Below, one piece after another: positions 19,525 through 29,226 of a DNA stretch of 50,000 nucleotides. The translations under genes were made by a program, and so were the position numbers. Numbering within the stretch: position 1 is the first letter of the stretch; every line of letters begins with the position of its first letter. Source of the stretch: Prorocentrum cordatum (taxonomy: Eukaryota; Sar; Dinophyceae; Prorocentrales; Prorocentraceae). A model generated the notes under the pieces. The model saw only the letters and a program-made list of their open reading frames with translations, was not told the origin of the DNA and made no database searches. The stretch spans positions 1-50,000 of the forward strand of contig CAUYUJ010003610.1 of the NCBI GenBank assembly GCA_963575745.1. Direction: 5' to 3'.

Positions 19525-19659
19525 TCCCGCCGCAGCAGCGGAGGGTGCGCGAAACGGAGCGGCAGATGACAGCGGCCGATGATCCACCCGTCGCAGCCCG
19601 CAGCCGTCAGCTGGAGGGGAGGAGGAAAAGGGCGGGGAGAGGAGGTCGAAGAGGGAGGG

Positions 19660-19905
19660 GGGAGGGGGGCAGCAGAAACAGCACAAGACAGGGATGGGAG
19701 AGGTCACGCATCAGCCGCAGTCCGCGGTAGTGTCGGTGGTACGTCAATTTTCATGGCGGCGCGGTGGTCGCTGAGAAATGGAGCAAGTGCGAGGGCCTGC
19801 AAATGCGGAAAATGTGAGTGCCTCTCGCCCCCTCCCCTCCTCTTCCTCCATGGGATCTCTCTCCTGGTGCATATCCCCTGCCAGGTCTCGTCCTGCTCCT
19901 CTCCC
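19660..19905 (+). repeat. 3' flank of the 830-aa gene, duplicated at 11334
   Basis: About 245 bp shared with 11334-11575. The whole gap 19525-20047 otherwise holds one hairpin (19530) and pyrimidine-rich sequence without a gene. Confidence 0.8.
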
Positions 19906-20046
19906 TCTATGTTCGTCCTGCCCTCCCCTCGCGCCTCGCCTCCGTCTCCGTCCCCCTCGTCCGTTCCCGCCTCCCTCCCGTGTCCTGTTTTCCTCTCTCC
20001 GTGCCCATCGCCCTGCTCATCGCCCTGCCGTCCTGTTCGCGGGGCG

Positions 20047-20346
20047 CTCTGTGGGACAGGGGGGCGGTCGAATCACACAAGGCCGAACCCCTCTGTGACA
20101 GAGGGGCTCCGCGCTTTTCCGCCCGAGCCCCTCTGTGACAGAGGGGCTCCGCGCTTTTCCGCCCGAGCCCCTCTGTGACAGAGGGGCCCCGCGCCCACCC
20201 CCCCTCTGTGACAGAGGGGCTCGGGCGGAAAAGCGCGGAGCCCCTCTGTCGCAGAGGGGCTCGGGCGGAAAAGCGCGGGGCCCCTCTGTCACAGAGGGGG
20301 TGAGGTCGTGCTTTTCCGCGCGCCCTCCTCTGTGAAACAGGGGTGG
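20047..20346. repeat. Central hairpin array, mirror-symmetric
   Basis: At least seven copies of CCCCTCTGTGACAGAGGGG or close variants, period about 43 bp. In the left half the spacers read CTCCGCGCTTTTCCGCCCGAG, given as CTCCGCGC TTTTCC GCCCGAG. In the right half they appear as the reverse complement, with the turning point near 20195. The whole array is thus one large inverted repeat made of small hairpins. The same hairpin forms the two subterminal arrays. Confidence 0.85.
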
Positions 20347-20567
20347 TCGTTCGATCAGGACGCCCCCCCCCTGCGGGGCAGAGGGTCGGTCAGAGCGCAC
20401 AGGGCCCCCCCTCAAGGGGCAGAGGAGCGGTCAAGGGACAGGGGAGGCAGCTGTGCTCGTTCGGAGAGAAGGAGGGTGACGGGTTGGATGAGATGGAAAG
20501 AAGCTCGTGGAGGGAGCATGATGCGGATGAGGAGTAGGAGGATCTGTTCGAGACGAGGAGTCCGCTT

Positions 20568-20584
20568 TCCGTAGCCGTTTTCAG
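20568..20584 (+). promoter_or_regulatory. Possible relic of spliced leader plus acceptor
   Basis: TCCGTAGCCGTTTT matches the first 14 bases of the known dinoflagellate spliced leader with one mismatch and is followed by CAG. It lies about 80 nt ahead of the 318-aa gene. The duplicated copy at 22448 has TCCATAGCCGTTTTCAG. A relic leader in genomic DNA would mean that the gene once passed through mRNA. The match is short and may be chance. Confidence 0.3.
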
Positions 20585-20659
20585 GCGGTTCACTTGTGAG
20601 GGGGGGCGACACCTAGGACGCGCGCGCCTTCGCAGCAGCGGGGGCTTGCGCACGGCGGC

Positions 20660-21616
20660 ATGAAACGCAAGGCAGAGGACGCATGGCGGGAGGTCGCTGT
20701 CGGGAAAGCAGCGCGCCAAGATGGCGCGAGCATGGGGGTGCTCTGCGCGACGGGCGGGCTGTGCCGAAATCACGAGGGAGCAGCGGGATTTGCTCTGGAA
20801 TGCGAGGAGCGCTGTGTTGTCTTGGGCGGCGAGGAAAGCCTAGAAGCCTTCGTGCCCGTCGGAAAGCACCGCCTGTGGATGCTCAAAGTGGTCGGTGGTC
20901 ACAGTGCCGTGAAGGGCGCCTTGAACGAAACAAACTTGTTAGATCAATTGCATGAGAAGCTTCGCGCTGGAGAAGGATACAACGTGGATGAAGCGGCGAC
21001 TCCTGTGAAAGAGGCCCCCGCAGCAGCGGGGGTTGCAGCAGGGTCTCCCGCAGCAGCGAGAGAAAAAGGTTGGGATCCCATGGCGGATCTCCGCGGCACC
21101 GTCAAGGCCGCATCGAAAGCGAAGAAAACCCCTGAGAAACAGAAAGGGTTTCCTCGAGGCACGCTCTGCAGAGTAACCATGCCGATGTCTCCTAAGCCAG
21201 ATGAGGCCGACACGAAAGAGGTTTGTGTGTATGAGAACAGATATGGGCAACTACTCGTTCAGAGTCAGGACCTGCCTTGGCATCTGCATTACCTGTGCGA
21301 GGAGAGCCAGGGCAAAAGCGTCCCCGAACCCAACGACGACGACGAGGACGACGCTTTGGACGAGAAGCGCCCGTGGACCACCAGGTGGTGCCCCTCTGGG
21401 ATGTGGACACTGGGGGTCAAAGGAGGGCCAATGGCAGGCCGAACATGGGCCTCCAGGATTCAGGATCTGAACGAGGAGAAATGGTCCACAGGCGTGGCGT
21501 TGACGGAAGTGACGACGCCCTTGAAACAGTCCACCCGTGCGCAGCAGAAGCAGGTTCTTCTAGCGTTCTTGGAGGACGTGGTCCAGAAAGCCATCAAGCA
21601 GGACACAAAGCAGTGA
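20660..21616 (+). CDS. Unknown 318-aa protein, tandemly duplicated
   Basis: Starts MKRKAEDAWREVAVGKAARQ. The N-terminal half reads GVLCATGGLCRNHEGAAGF, LGGEESLEAFVPVGKHRL and WMLKVVGGHSAVKGALNE, a compact beta-rich pattern. The linker carries two hairpins (PAAAGVAAGSPAAA). The C-terminal half has VCVYENRYGQLLVQSQDLPW, an acidic NDDDEDDALDEK loop and CPSGMWTLGVKGG. The repeated 'short polar strand plus W' style suggests two related small domains. No family was recognised. A truncated paralogue follows at 22541. The ATG at 20660 lies 29 nt after a CTTCGCAGCAGCGGGGGC hairpin. Confidence 0.65.
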   Translation: MKRKAEDAWREVAVGKAARQDGASMGVLCATGGLCRNHEGAAGFALECEERCVVLGGEESLEAFVPVGKHRLWMLKVVGGHSAVKGALNETNLLDQLHEKLRAGEGYNVDEAATPVKEAPAAAGVAAGSPAAAREKGWDPMADLRGTVKAASKAKKTPEKQKGFPRGTLCRVTMPMSPKPDEADTKEVCVYENRYGQLLVQSQDLPWHLHYLCEESQGKSVPEPNDDDEDDALDEKRPWTTRWCPSGMWTLGVKGGPMAGRTWASRIQDLNEEKWSTGVALTEVTTPLKQSTRAQQKQVLLAFLEDVVQKAIKQDTKQ

Positions 21617-21640
21617 TGCCCTCGTTATCCGCTCGCTGGC

Positions 21641-21749
21641 GCGCGCCGCAGCAGCGGCGCGCTGACCGCTACAACGGCTTTTTTTTTTTTTTTTTTTTTT
21701 TTGCAAACAGACTCGGTGTATGCACCGCGCCAGCGGCGCGCTGACCGCT
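21641..21749 (-). mobile_element. Tiny poly(A) insertion flanked by 19-bp repeats
   Basis: CAGCGGCGCGCTGACCGCT occurs at 21652-21670 and again, exactly, at 21731-21749. Between them lie 60 bp that read, on the - strand, 28 nt (starting GCGCGGTGCATACACCG), then 24 A, then GCCGTTGT. This looks like a strongly 5'-truncated retroposed fragment with a target-site duplication, although eight non-A bases follow the A run. The first repeat includes part of a GCAGCAGC hairpin (21641-21662). Confidence 0.45.
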
Positions 21750-21907
21750 GAGGTGGATGCCTGCGGGTTCCTGTCGACTGGACAGGGGTTAGGGCGCGCG
21801 CGGGGGGTCGCGAGCCTGCGGCTCTCCAGCGCTCGCGCGCTAGAGGACAAAAGGAACTCGCGGAATCTGGCGAGGACGGGGCGGAGGGGTTGGGACCAGT
21901 AGGATGG

Positions 21908-21943
<36 letters not shown>

Positions 21944-21989
21944 AGGAGGAGCAACAGCAGCAGCAACAGCACACTAGCAGCACCGACAG

Positions 21990-22385
21990 GAGGATCATTG
22001 CGAGGATGCGGCCGTTTGCTTGCCCTGCGGCGCTGGGCTCGAGACAAGAGGGCGGCCGCGTGTGCGCGCGCATGGCTTCGGCATCGTGGCCGCCGCAGCC
22101 GCTCCGCCCCCAGACCCAGGCGACGCTCGCCCTGCAAACGCGCCTCTGCGGGTCGGGCACGACCGCGAGGTCAACGAATGTGGAGTTTTTATAGCAACAA
22201 GACAAAACTAAAGACCCCGACAGAGTGCTCATGAATCCACGGAAACTACAGAGACCAATATTCGGATTCGGGTAATTACGTTATGCGCCGCAGCAGCGGC
22301 GCGGCTTGCCATTATGAATATGGCAAACGCACATGGAAGAATATTCATTTATGCTCGCAGTGGCCGTGGAAAAGCGACCACAAGA
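21990..22385 (+). pseudogene. Broken copy of the transposase-gene 5' end
   Basis: Matches about 23885-24250, the start of the transposase gene, with many point changes. The initiator ATG of the intact gene (ATCATGGCAGCC) is ATCGTGGCCGCC here, and an indel near 22190-22230 breaks the frame. Similarity stops at about 22380, where the sequence jumps to the flank of the second 318-aa-gene copy. Confidence 0.75.
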
Positions 22386-22540
22386 AGTGGTTAGGTTTTG
22401 GAGTCCGATGAGAAGTAGGAGGATTTGTTCGAGACGAGGAGTCCGCTTTCCATAGCCGTTTTCAGGCGGATCACCAGTGAGGGGAGTTGACACCTAGAAC
22501 GCGGGCGCCTTCGCAGCAGCGAGGGCTTGCGCGCGGCGGC

Positions 22541-23080
22541 GTGAAACGCAAGGCATCGGAAACATTGCGGGATGTCGTTATCGGGAAAGCAGCGCGCCAA
22601 GATGACGCGAGCATGGGGGTGCTCTGCGCGACGGGCAGACTGTGCCGAAGTCACGAGGGAGCATCGGGATTTGCTCTGGAATTTGAGGAGCGCTATGTTC
22701 CCTTTGGCGGCGAGGAAAGCCTAGAAGCCTTCGTGCCCGTCGGAAAGCACCGCCTGTGCATGCTCAAGGTGGTCCGTGGTCTCAGCGCCGCGAAGGGCGC
22801 CTTGAACGAAACGACAACGTTAGAGCAAGTGCTTGGGAAGCTTCGCGTCGGAGAAGGAGACAACGTGGATGAAGCGTCGACTCCTGTGAAAAACGCTTCC
22901 GCAGCAGCGGGGGTTGCAGCAGGATCCCCCGCAGCAGCGGGAGAAAAAGGTCGGGATCCCATGGCGGATCTCCTCGGAACCGTGAAGGGCGCATCGAAAG
23001 CGAAGCAGGTGGCGGCGCGTCGCCAACCAGAGAAAACCCCTGAGAAACAGAAAATATTGTCTCGAGGCACGCTCTGCCTC
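22541..23080 (+). pseudogene. Truncated paralogue of the 318-aa gene
   Basis: Corresponds to the first 55-60% of 20660-21616: KRKASETLRDVVIGKAARQD, GVLCATGRLCRSHEGASGF and EESLEAFVPVGKHRLC. The initiator ATG is GTG. The C-terminal half is missing: similarity ends at GGCACGCTCTGC and unrelated sequence follows. A 24-nt in-frame insertion (encoding VAARRQPE) is present near 23015. Two hairpins are kept (SAAAGVAAGSPAAAG). Confidence 0.75.
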
Positions 23081-23104
23081 TCGCTCCGTGCGGTCGTCTT
23101 GGGC

Positions 23105-23235
23105 GGCGTCGGGCCTCCGCTGACTGATTACATGATGCATATATGTATATATTGTGTATGTATGGTGTGTCGACGTATATGTATGTACATACGTATATGT
23201 GTGTATTTATATTATATATATGTATGTATATATAA
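23105..23235. other. AT-rich island in GC-rich element
   Basis: About 130 bp dominated by TATATG, TGTATG and TATATA words, very unlike its surroundings. It begins right after the point where the paralogue breaks off. It may be a separate insertion or a DNA-unwinding stretch. Confidence 0.6.
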
Positions 23236-23799
23236 CACGGTCGCAGGGGCGTGGCCCGCGGCCCAGGGCGGGGCCCGAGACTCTGGGACAGGACATAGGG
23301 CCTCATCATCGTAGGATGCTCATCATTCTCATCATCGCCATGATGGGGGGGGAGGAGGGGACAGCTACCAGCTGCGCGCTGGCGCCACCGCCGCTCCCCC
23401 GCGCCCGCCGGCGCATCCGCAGTGCGGCTGCGGGAGGGGCTGCGCCTCAATTCCTGCAGAGGCGGCCTGCAGGAATGTTGCACTTTTGGCGTCTAGTACA
23501 AACGCCCGAGCGGCCCGCTTTTTTTTGGGGGGGCTCTTGCTTCACGGTGGAAGAGGAGACTATCATCATCCCCCGTGCCGCGTTCGCCTTCCCTCGACGA
23601 CGATGTCGACGACTTCCTACATTCTGGCCTTGTTTTCTGGGGAGTGTTCTCGGAGTCGTTCGGGGCGTTCGTTCGCGTGTGCATGCTTCTGAGTTTTCTG
23701 CGCGTCGTTCGGGCCGCTCGTCCTGGTGTGAGTCGTTCGGGCCCCTCCTCGCCAGCCCATCTCGCAGCAGCAACCCTCGCGAAGCATGCCGACGGTCGT

Positions 23800-23809
23800 G
23801 TTTTTTCAG
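23800..23809 (+). promoter_or_regulatory. Probable trans-splice acceptor of the transposase gene
   Basis: GTTTTTTCAG|GCG is the last strong pyrimidine-AG site ahead of the start codon at 23968. CT-rich sequence also follows to 23880. Confidence 0.35.
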
Positions 23810-23967
23810 GCGTGTGTCCGCTGGTCCCCGCGTATCTCCCTGGTTCCTCGTTCCTCCCGCCCCCTTGTACATCCTCCTTGCGGGGGGATGCGGCCGTTTG
23901 CTTGCCCTGCAGCGCTGGGCTCGAGACCAGAGGGCGGCCGCGCGTGCGCGCGCATGGCTTCGGCATC

Positions 23968-26900
23968 ATGGCAGCCGCAGCCGCTCCGCCTCCAGACCCA
24001 GGAGACGCTCGCCCTGCAAACGCGCCTCTGCGAGTCGGGCACGACCGCGAGGCCAACGAATTTGTGGAGTTTTGGTACCAAGAAGACAAAAAGAAAGACC
24101 CCGACGTGCTCATGAACCCACGGAAACTAAAGGGGACAATATTCGGATTCGGGTACGTTATGCGCCGCAGCAGCGGCGCGGCTTGCCATTATGACTCTGG
24201 CAGACGCATATGTAAGAAGATTCATTTCTGCTCGCAGTGGCCGTGTCCCAGCGACCATCGTCTGGCGGACGGTTCCGTGGACTACAATAAGTGGTCAGAC
24301 TTGCAAGCGCCCTGGCATTTAGTGCAATGCGCGGGCGGGTGGCCCGCAGGAGCGGGAGCCCCCGCAGCAGCGGAGGCGCCGGCCGAGGCGTGCGAGGCCC
24401 CTGCTGAAGCGGCAGCGGAGCCGTCGGTGGGCCCTGCTGAAGGCCCCGCAGCAGCGGGGCCGTCAGCGGAGGCGTGCGTGGCCCCTGCTGAAGTGGCAGC
24501 GGAGCCGCATGTGGGCTCTTCTGACGGCCCCGCAGCAGCGGGTGCGTCAGCGGAAGCGTGCGCGCCTCCTCCCGAAGTGGCGGCGGCGCCGTGCGCGTGC
24601 CCTTCTGCAGAGCCCGCCGCAGCGGAGGCGTCCGTAGGTCCTGCTGGCGCGCGTGGCGCCGACGCAATCGCCGAGGCCGCTTCCGCAGTGGAGTCTGCCT
24701 TGAAGGACTCCGCGGCAACAGCAGCTCTCTCAGCAAAGGAGGTTGCCCCTGTCGCTTTCCCCCAACCCGCCCCGCTTGCTGTTCGCGACATAGCGGAACC
24801 CGTGCTTCCAGGGGCGGAAGTTGCTGCAGTGACCGCCTGTGAACAGACAGCCGCGACAGCAGGCGCTGCGGTTGCCCCTGCAGGCGCCCCCGCAGCAGCG
24901 GGGGCGTCTGCAGGGGCACTTTCAGAACAAGGCCAGAGGTGCTTCGAGAAATTTATGAAGTTGTCGCGCAGTATTCGCGGAAGGCCGGGGGGAGGCCGAG
25001 AGTGGATAGGGTATTCTGCTTTCGTAATCTTTGCGCTTCTGCGGAAGGTGCGCGTCTACGTGTGGGAAGGACGCAACAGAGTCGACCTTTGCAAAGCTGT
25101 CTTGCCGCCGTGGAAACTAGAGGAGTTAACCCGCGAGCCTGCGGTGGACGCGATCGCGCGTTGCGCCGCCCCCCGAGAATCGGGGCCACCGGACTGGGCC
25201 CCCGTGTCGGAGGAGTATCCTTTGTTTCTATGCAATCATTTTATCGCAGGCGTCTCCACCGACTTTGTGGATGTCACGGGAGATGCTTCGACGGTGGACG
25301 GTTTCTATTCGGCTCTCGGTGTGTTCGTCGTGTCCACAGTCGCAGACGGGGACTGCGGTTTGGATTGCATGTTGCAGATGACCCAGGAGGTTTCCACGCG
25401 AGAGTCTCGCAGGGAGCTCCGCCAGGACAGTTGCTCTCTCCGACCGCCCTGATCCTTCGCTTCCATCTCTGCTGCCCCCACATGCTCTTCCCCTCCTTGT
25501 CTCCCCATTTTGCCTTCATGCCTCTCCCATCCCGCCCTTCTCTCCCCTCGTGCCCCCCCCCACCGAGTCTCCTTGCCCCTCCTCCATGCCCGCCCGCCAG
25601 GACATCGCGGACTACATCGTGCAAAGGGTGCGTCTGGCGTGGTTCCTCGACGCGATGGTCCTGGCACAAGAAGTCACGCAGGATGACGTCCAGGAGCTTC
25701 GCCGCCTGCAGAGCGCCTTAGACGACGAAGAACTTGTCCCGCAGCCTGGCCACGCCGCCCCTCCGAGAGCACAGGGCGTTGCCGCCGCAGCAGCGGCGGC
25801 GCCACCTGAGGACTTGGCAGTGGTGGAAGTCGACGCCGAGGCTGTCTGTCAGGAGCTCGTGCAAGCCATCCAATGGTGGACAGGACTGACAGACGCTGCG
25901 TGCGCCCTGGACGTAGCTCGGGAGTTGATGCCCGCAGAGCGGGAGGAGCAGCTCTTGAGGTACAGGAACCGCGGCTGCGAGCGCAAAGCCCCCGCCCAGA
26001 ACAAGAAGCGCGTGGTGGTCCCGTCGCTCCTGTGCTCGAGGATGGAGATAGCGGGTGCTTTCGACGAGCACATGCGCTCTTTAGGCTGGACGCCTGGAGA
26101 CCGCTTTCCGTATGGAGGGGCGCGTTCATTCATGGATGCGTGGGACTGGGGTTCCATGTCCCGTCTCCCTCTCAGGAAGCGCACGCACGTTGTGCGGCGC
26201 TGGCACAAGGCTTTTCTGTCGTCGAAATACGCCTCCGCAGTAGCGGAGGCTGTTCGGCAGCCGCGGGGACACGAGAAGCAGCACGGGCAGGGGCGCCTCC
26301 TGAAGTGGAAAGGGCGGAAAAGGATACCACAACAGGGACAGGGCCCAGCTCGAAAATGCCCTTGGCTGCGGCAAGCTCTGTTTGAATGGTGGAGTTCCAT
26401 TCGGCACAGTGTGGATTGGAAGATGATCAAAAGTGGACTGCGAAGTACCCAAAGAGAGCCAGCGAAGATAGCAAGGTTCACGCAAAGCATGCTCCAGACC
26501 AAAGCGTTGGAGCTCATGAGCGAGTACGTCACGCAGGAGCTGCGGATCGGGCAGCGACCCGCCGCCGTGGAGTTGAGGTCGCGCTGGTGGGCCTCCTGGC
26601 GCAAGGAATACGGCCTCAGCATGCGGTACCCGAACAGGAAGTACAAGTGCCCGCTGCCCGTCTTGGAAGAGCGCCTCGAGCGAGGCTGGCTGAACGCGTT
26701 TAGGGCGCGCGCCGCGTGCGTGCTACTCAACGAGCAGGATCCCGAGATGGAGAACTTCGACCAGTCGCCTTTCCACCACAATGAAACAGGATCAGCTGGC
26801 GTGAGGACCCTCGCAGTAGCGGGGGTCGAAGTGCCACTGGTGGAGTGCCACGGCGCGGTGCGGGAGCGGTGGACGGCCAATTTCATGACAATGAGCGACA

Positions 26901-28639
26901 AGGATCGACTGCGGAGAGAAGGCCCCCCACCGATGGAGTGCATGCTCAAGGCGGAGGGGGGAGGAGAGAAGTTGAGGCCGCGCCTGCTCGAACACCTTCG
27001 GCGCCGAGGGTTCGGCAGATGGGTGTCGGCGACCACCAGCACCAAGGGGTCTTACCGGACACCGTGCGTGCTCGCGTACCTGGACCGCCACCTCCCTCAT
27101 CTGCCAGAGCCTCCGCAGCAGCGGGAGTGGAGAATTATGATGGCGGATGATCATGGCCCTCACTTGTCCCCGCTTGTGAGTAAGCTATGTTGGTCTCGAG
27201 GGTACGTGTTCATCCCGCACGGGGGCGGCGTAACCCCAATCCTCCAAACTGTGGACACACATCTGAATCAACACGCCAAGCGCGAGTACATGAAGAGAGA
27301 AGGAGCCGCGCTGCTGAGAGCCATGAGGCTGGGCCAGTGCGTCCCACAGCTGGACAAGTTAGAATGCATTGACTTGATGGTGGAAGTGATGTCCCAAATG
27401 AGTCTTCACTTGGCTGCGGCAGACGGGTACTGGGAAACTGGTTTCAAGGCAAATCTGTGGGATGCGGACTTGGACGCGCGCATATGCAAGGAGGCAGGCC
27501 ATTTCTGGAGAAAGTTGGGGATGCGTGAGAAGGTCGCCGCCGCAGTAGCGGAGGTCGAAGAAGAGGTACAGGCGGGGCGCTTGAGATGGACTTACAAAGA
27601 CATCATGCGATTGGTCCTCCCGCACCCTCGACGCGGCCACTGCGACGACGTGTTCGCAAACCTTGGAGACGACGCGGCTCTGGACGAGGGCGACAAGATT
27701 TGGCATGGCATGGAGGGGGCGGAAGACGCAGCCGAGGGTCTCCGCAGCAGCGGGGGCACTGAGGGTGGCAATTCCGTCGACGCCCTCGAAGGAGATGAAG
27801 ATGATGGGAGCGAGGACGACGACGGGTGGAGCGCCGCTGGCGAGTTTGACTACGAATGGGCCAATCAAAGTCTCACCGCAGCAGCGGCGGGGGAGAGCGC
27901 GCTGGAGGCACCGCCTGGCCTGTCGACGTCTCGTATGGAAACTGCGGAGCAGACGTCTGAATTGATGAGAACGTATTCGTCGATCGCTGAGGAGTTGCGC
28001 AGCTGGGGCGACATCGCGGGGGCCACGTTCATGGAGACGCAATTACGGAAAGAACGGAGGCGAGTGCGTGAAGTGTCGAAGGAAGATCCTGGGGTTCAGC
28101 GAGCCCTCGCAGCATGCGAGGACGCCCGCGAGGCGACGCTCAGAAACGAGAAACGACAGCGGGATGTCGAGGCGCGGCGCAGAGAAGAGCTAACCCGCCT
28201 GGGGGACGACGTAAAGAAAGCGCGCAAGCTGCTGAGGACACAGCAAGCCAAACTCTTAGACGCAGAGGCAGCCATAGATATCAAACACAGGATGAAGCAT
28301 GTCGGGCTATCCGAGCTGGGCGCGGGCCTTCGCAGCTGCGGAGGCGTGGCGGGTCGAACGTCGAGGTGCGACGCGCTGAATCGCCTTGCGATTTTGGGTT
28401 CTGGGCTTTCTGCAGCTCAGCGGTCAGATTTTGACTGGTTTCGGCGGGAATGGGACGCCGCTGGCATGGAGGACTTCGGTGGAAAGTGGCCGGAGACGTT
28501 TGCCACGTGGTTGCAGAACGTCATAGACGAGTACTTGGGGGGCAACCCGAGAGCTTTCAGCATGTTTGTGCACAGTGAGACGCGACGCCGTCTGTCTGGC
28601 TCCCTGGCGCTTGCGCTCCCTGCAGCTGGGGGCCTCTGA
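23968..28639 (+). CDS. Transposase: OTU-like segment plus pogo/CENP-B-type DDE domain
   Basis: Exons 23968-25425 and 25601-28639 give about 1498 residues. Residues 1-115 are Cys/His-containing (FWYQEDKKKDP, KIHFCSQWPCPSDH). Residues 130-325 are an Ala/Glu/Pro linker rich in hairpin repeats. Residues 440-500 read VVSTVADGDCGLDCML and RRELRQ joined to DIADYIVQRV, like the start of an OTU cysteine-protease fold (C463 at the catalytic Cys position); the later catalytic His is not visible. In exon 2 a helix-turn-helix region ends RWWASWRKEYGLSMRY, as in CENP-B/Tc5-type DNA-binding domains. The DDE core has D873 (ENFDQSPF), D1002 (MMADDHGPHLSP) and D1038 (ILQTVDTHLNQHAK), a 35-residue spacing fitting Tc1/mariner-pogo enzymes. 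The C-terminus is a long charged coiled coil and an 80-residue folded end. It should cut and join the TIR ends at TA. Confidence 0.8.
25426..25600 (+). other. GA-AG intron in the transposase gene
   Basis: The donor CCGCCAG|GACAG and the acceptor CCGCCAG|GACAT share CCGCCAGGACA. Phase 0, 175 nt, pyrimidine-rich throughout. Without splicing the first part ends at a TGA at 25450, and the second lacks a convincing start. Splicing restores the continuous helix LRQDIADYIVQRV. Confidence 0.7.
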
Positions 28640-28649
28640 GAGGCGCGGC

Positions 28650-28976
28650 CCGCCGCAGCAGCGGCGAGGCGCGGGGTGTGAGTTCGGGCAGCAGCCACTG
28701 CTCTTCCACCTGCCTGCGACTGAGGTGCCGCGTGCGCGCGCGGACGCAGCGCAGGCCTTGCGCAGAAGAAACAGGGAGGAGGGGGGACGGGGGAGGAGGT
28801 GAGAGGAGGGGGAGAGCAGGCAGGGGGAGAAAACCACGCGGGTGTCGATCACTCCGCCCCTCCTCCTGCTCTCCCCCCTCCTTCTCCCTGATCTCTCCTG
28901 GTCATTATATCATTCCTCTCTCTATCCCTCTCTCTCTCTCTCTCTCGTTATCGTCGTCCGTCTCTCTCTCTCTCCC

Positions 28977-29028
<52 letters not shown>

Positions 29029-29032
29029 CCTG

Positions 29033-29088
<56 letters not shown>

Positions 29089-29180
29089 TCTCTCTGCCCG
29101 CCCTTTCCTTCCCTATCCGCCCCGTCTTCCTCCTCTTCGCCCCGTCCCCCCTCCTTCCACCGCCGTTTCGGCCCCGGGAG
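28650..29180 (+). promoter_or_regulatory. Intergenic (CT)n tract and probable trans-splice acceptor
   Basis: Between the transposase and EEP genes lie one hairpin (28650), purine-rich sequence, and (CT)n from 28917 to 29095. More pyrimidines follow, ending GGCCCCGGGAG with AG at 29179-29180, the first AG after the tract, 46 nt before the EEP start codon. Confidence 0.45.
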
Positions 29181-29226
29181 TTCGGCTCTGACGGCCGCCC
29201 CCCCTGCAACGCGGGGGCAGGGAGCG

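Larger units (their letters stand above)
22400..24200 (+). repeat. Second unit of a 1.8-kb tandem duplication
   Basis: Unit 1 is 20540-22380 and unit 2 is about 22400-24250. Each holds the 318-aa gene (or its remains) followed by the beginning of the transposase gene. In unit 1 the first gene is intact and the second broken; in unit 2 the reverse. This is the pattern left by unequal exchange. Confidence 0.7.

Noticed and set aside
24282-24919. Ala/Pro/Leu-rich - strand frames opposite the transposase linker
   Set aside because: Shadows of the repetitive Ala/Glu/Pro linker on the + strand.
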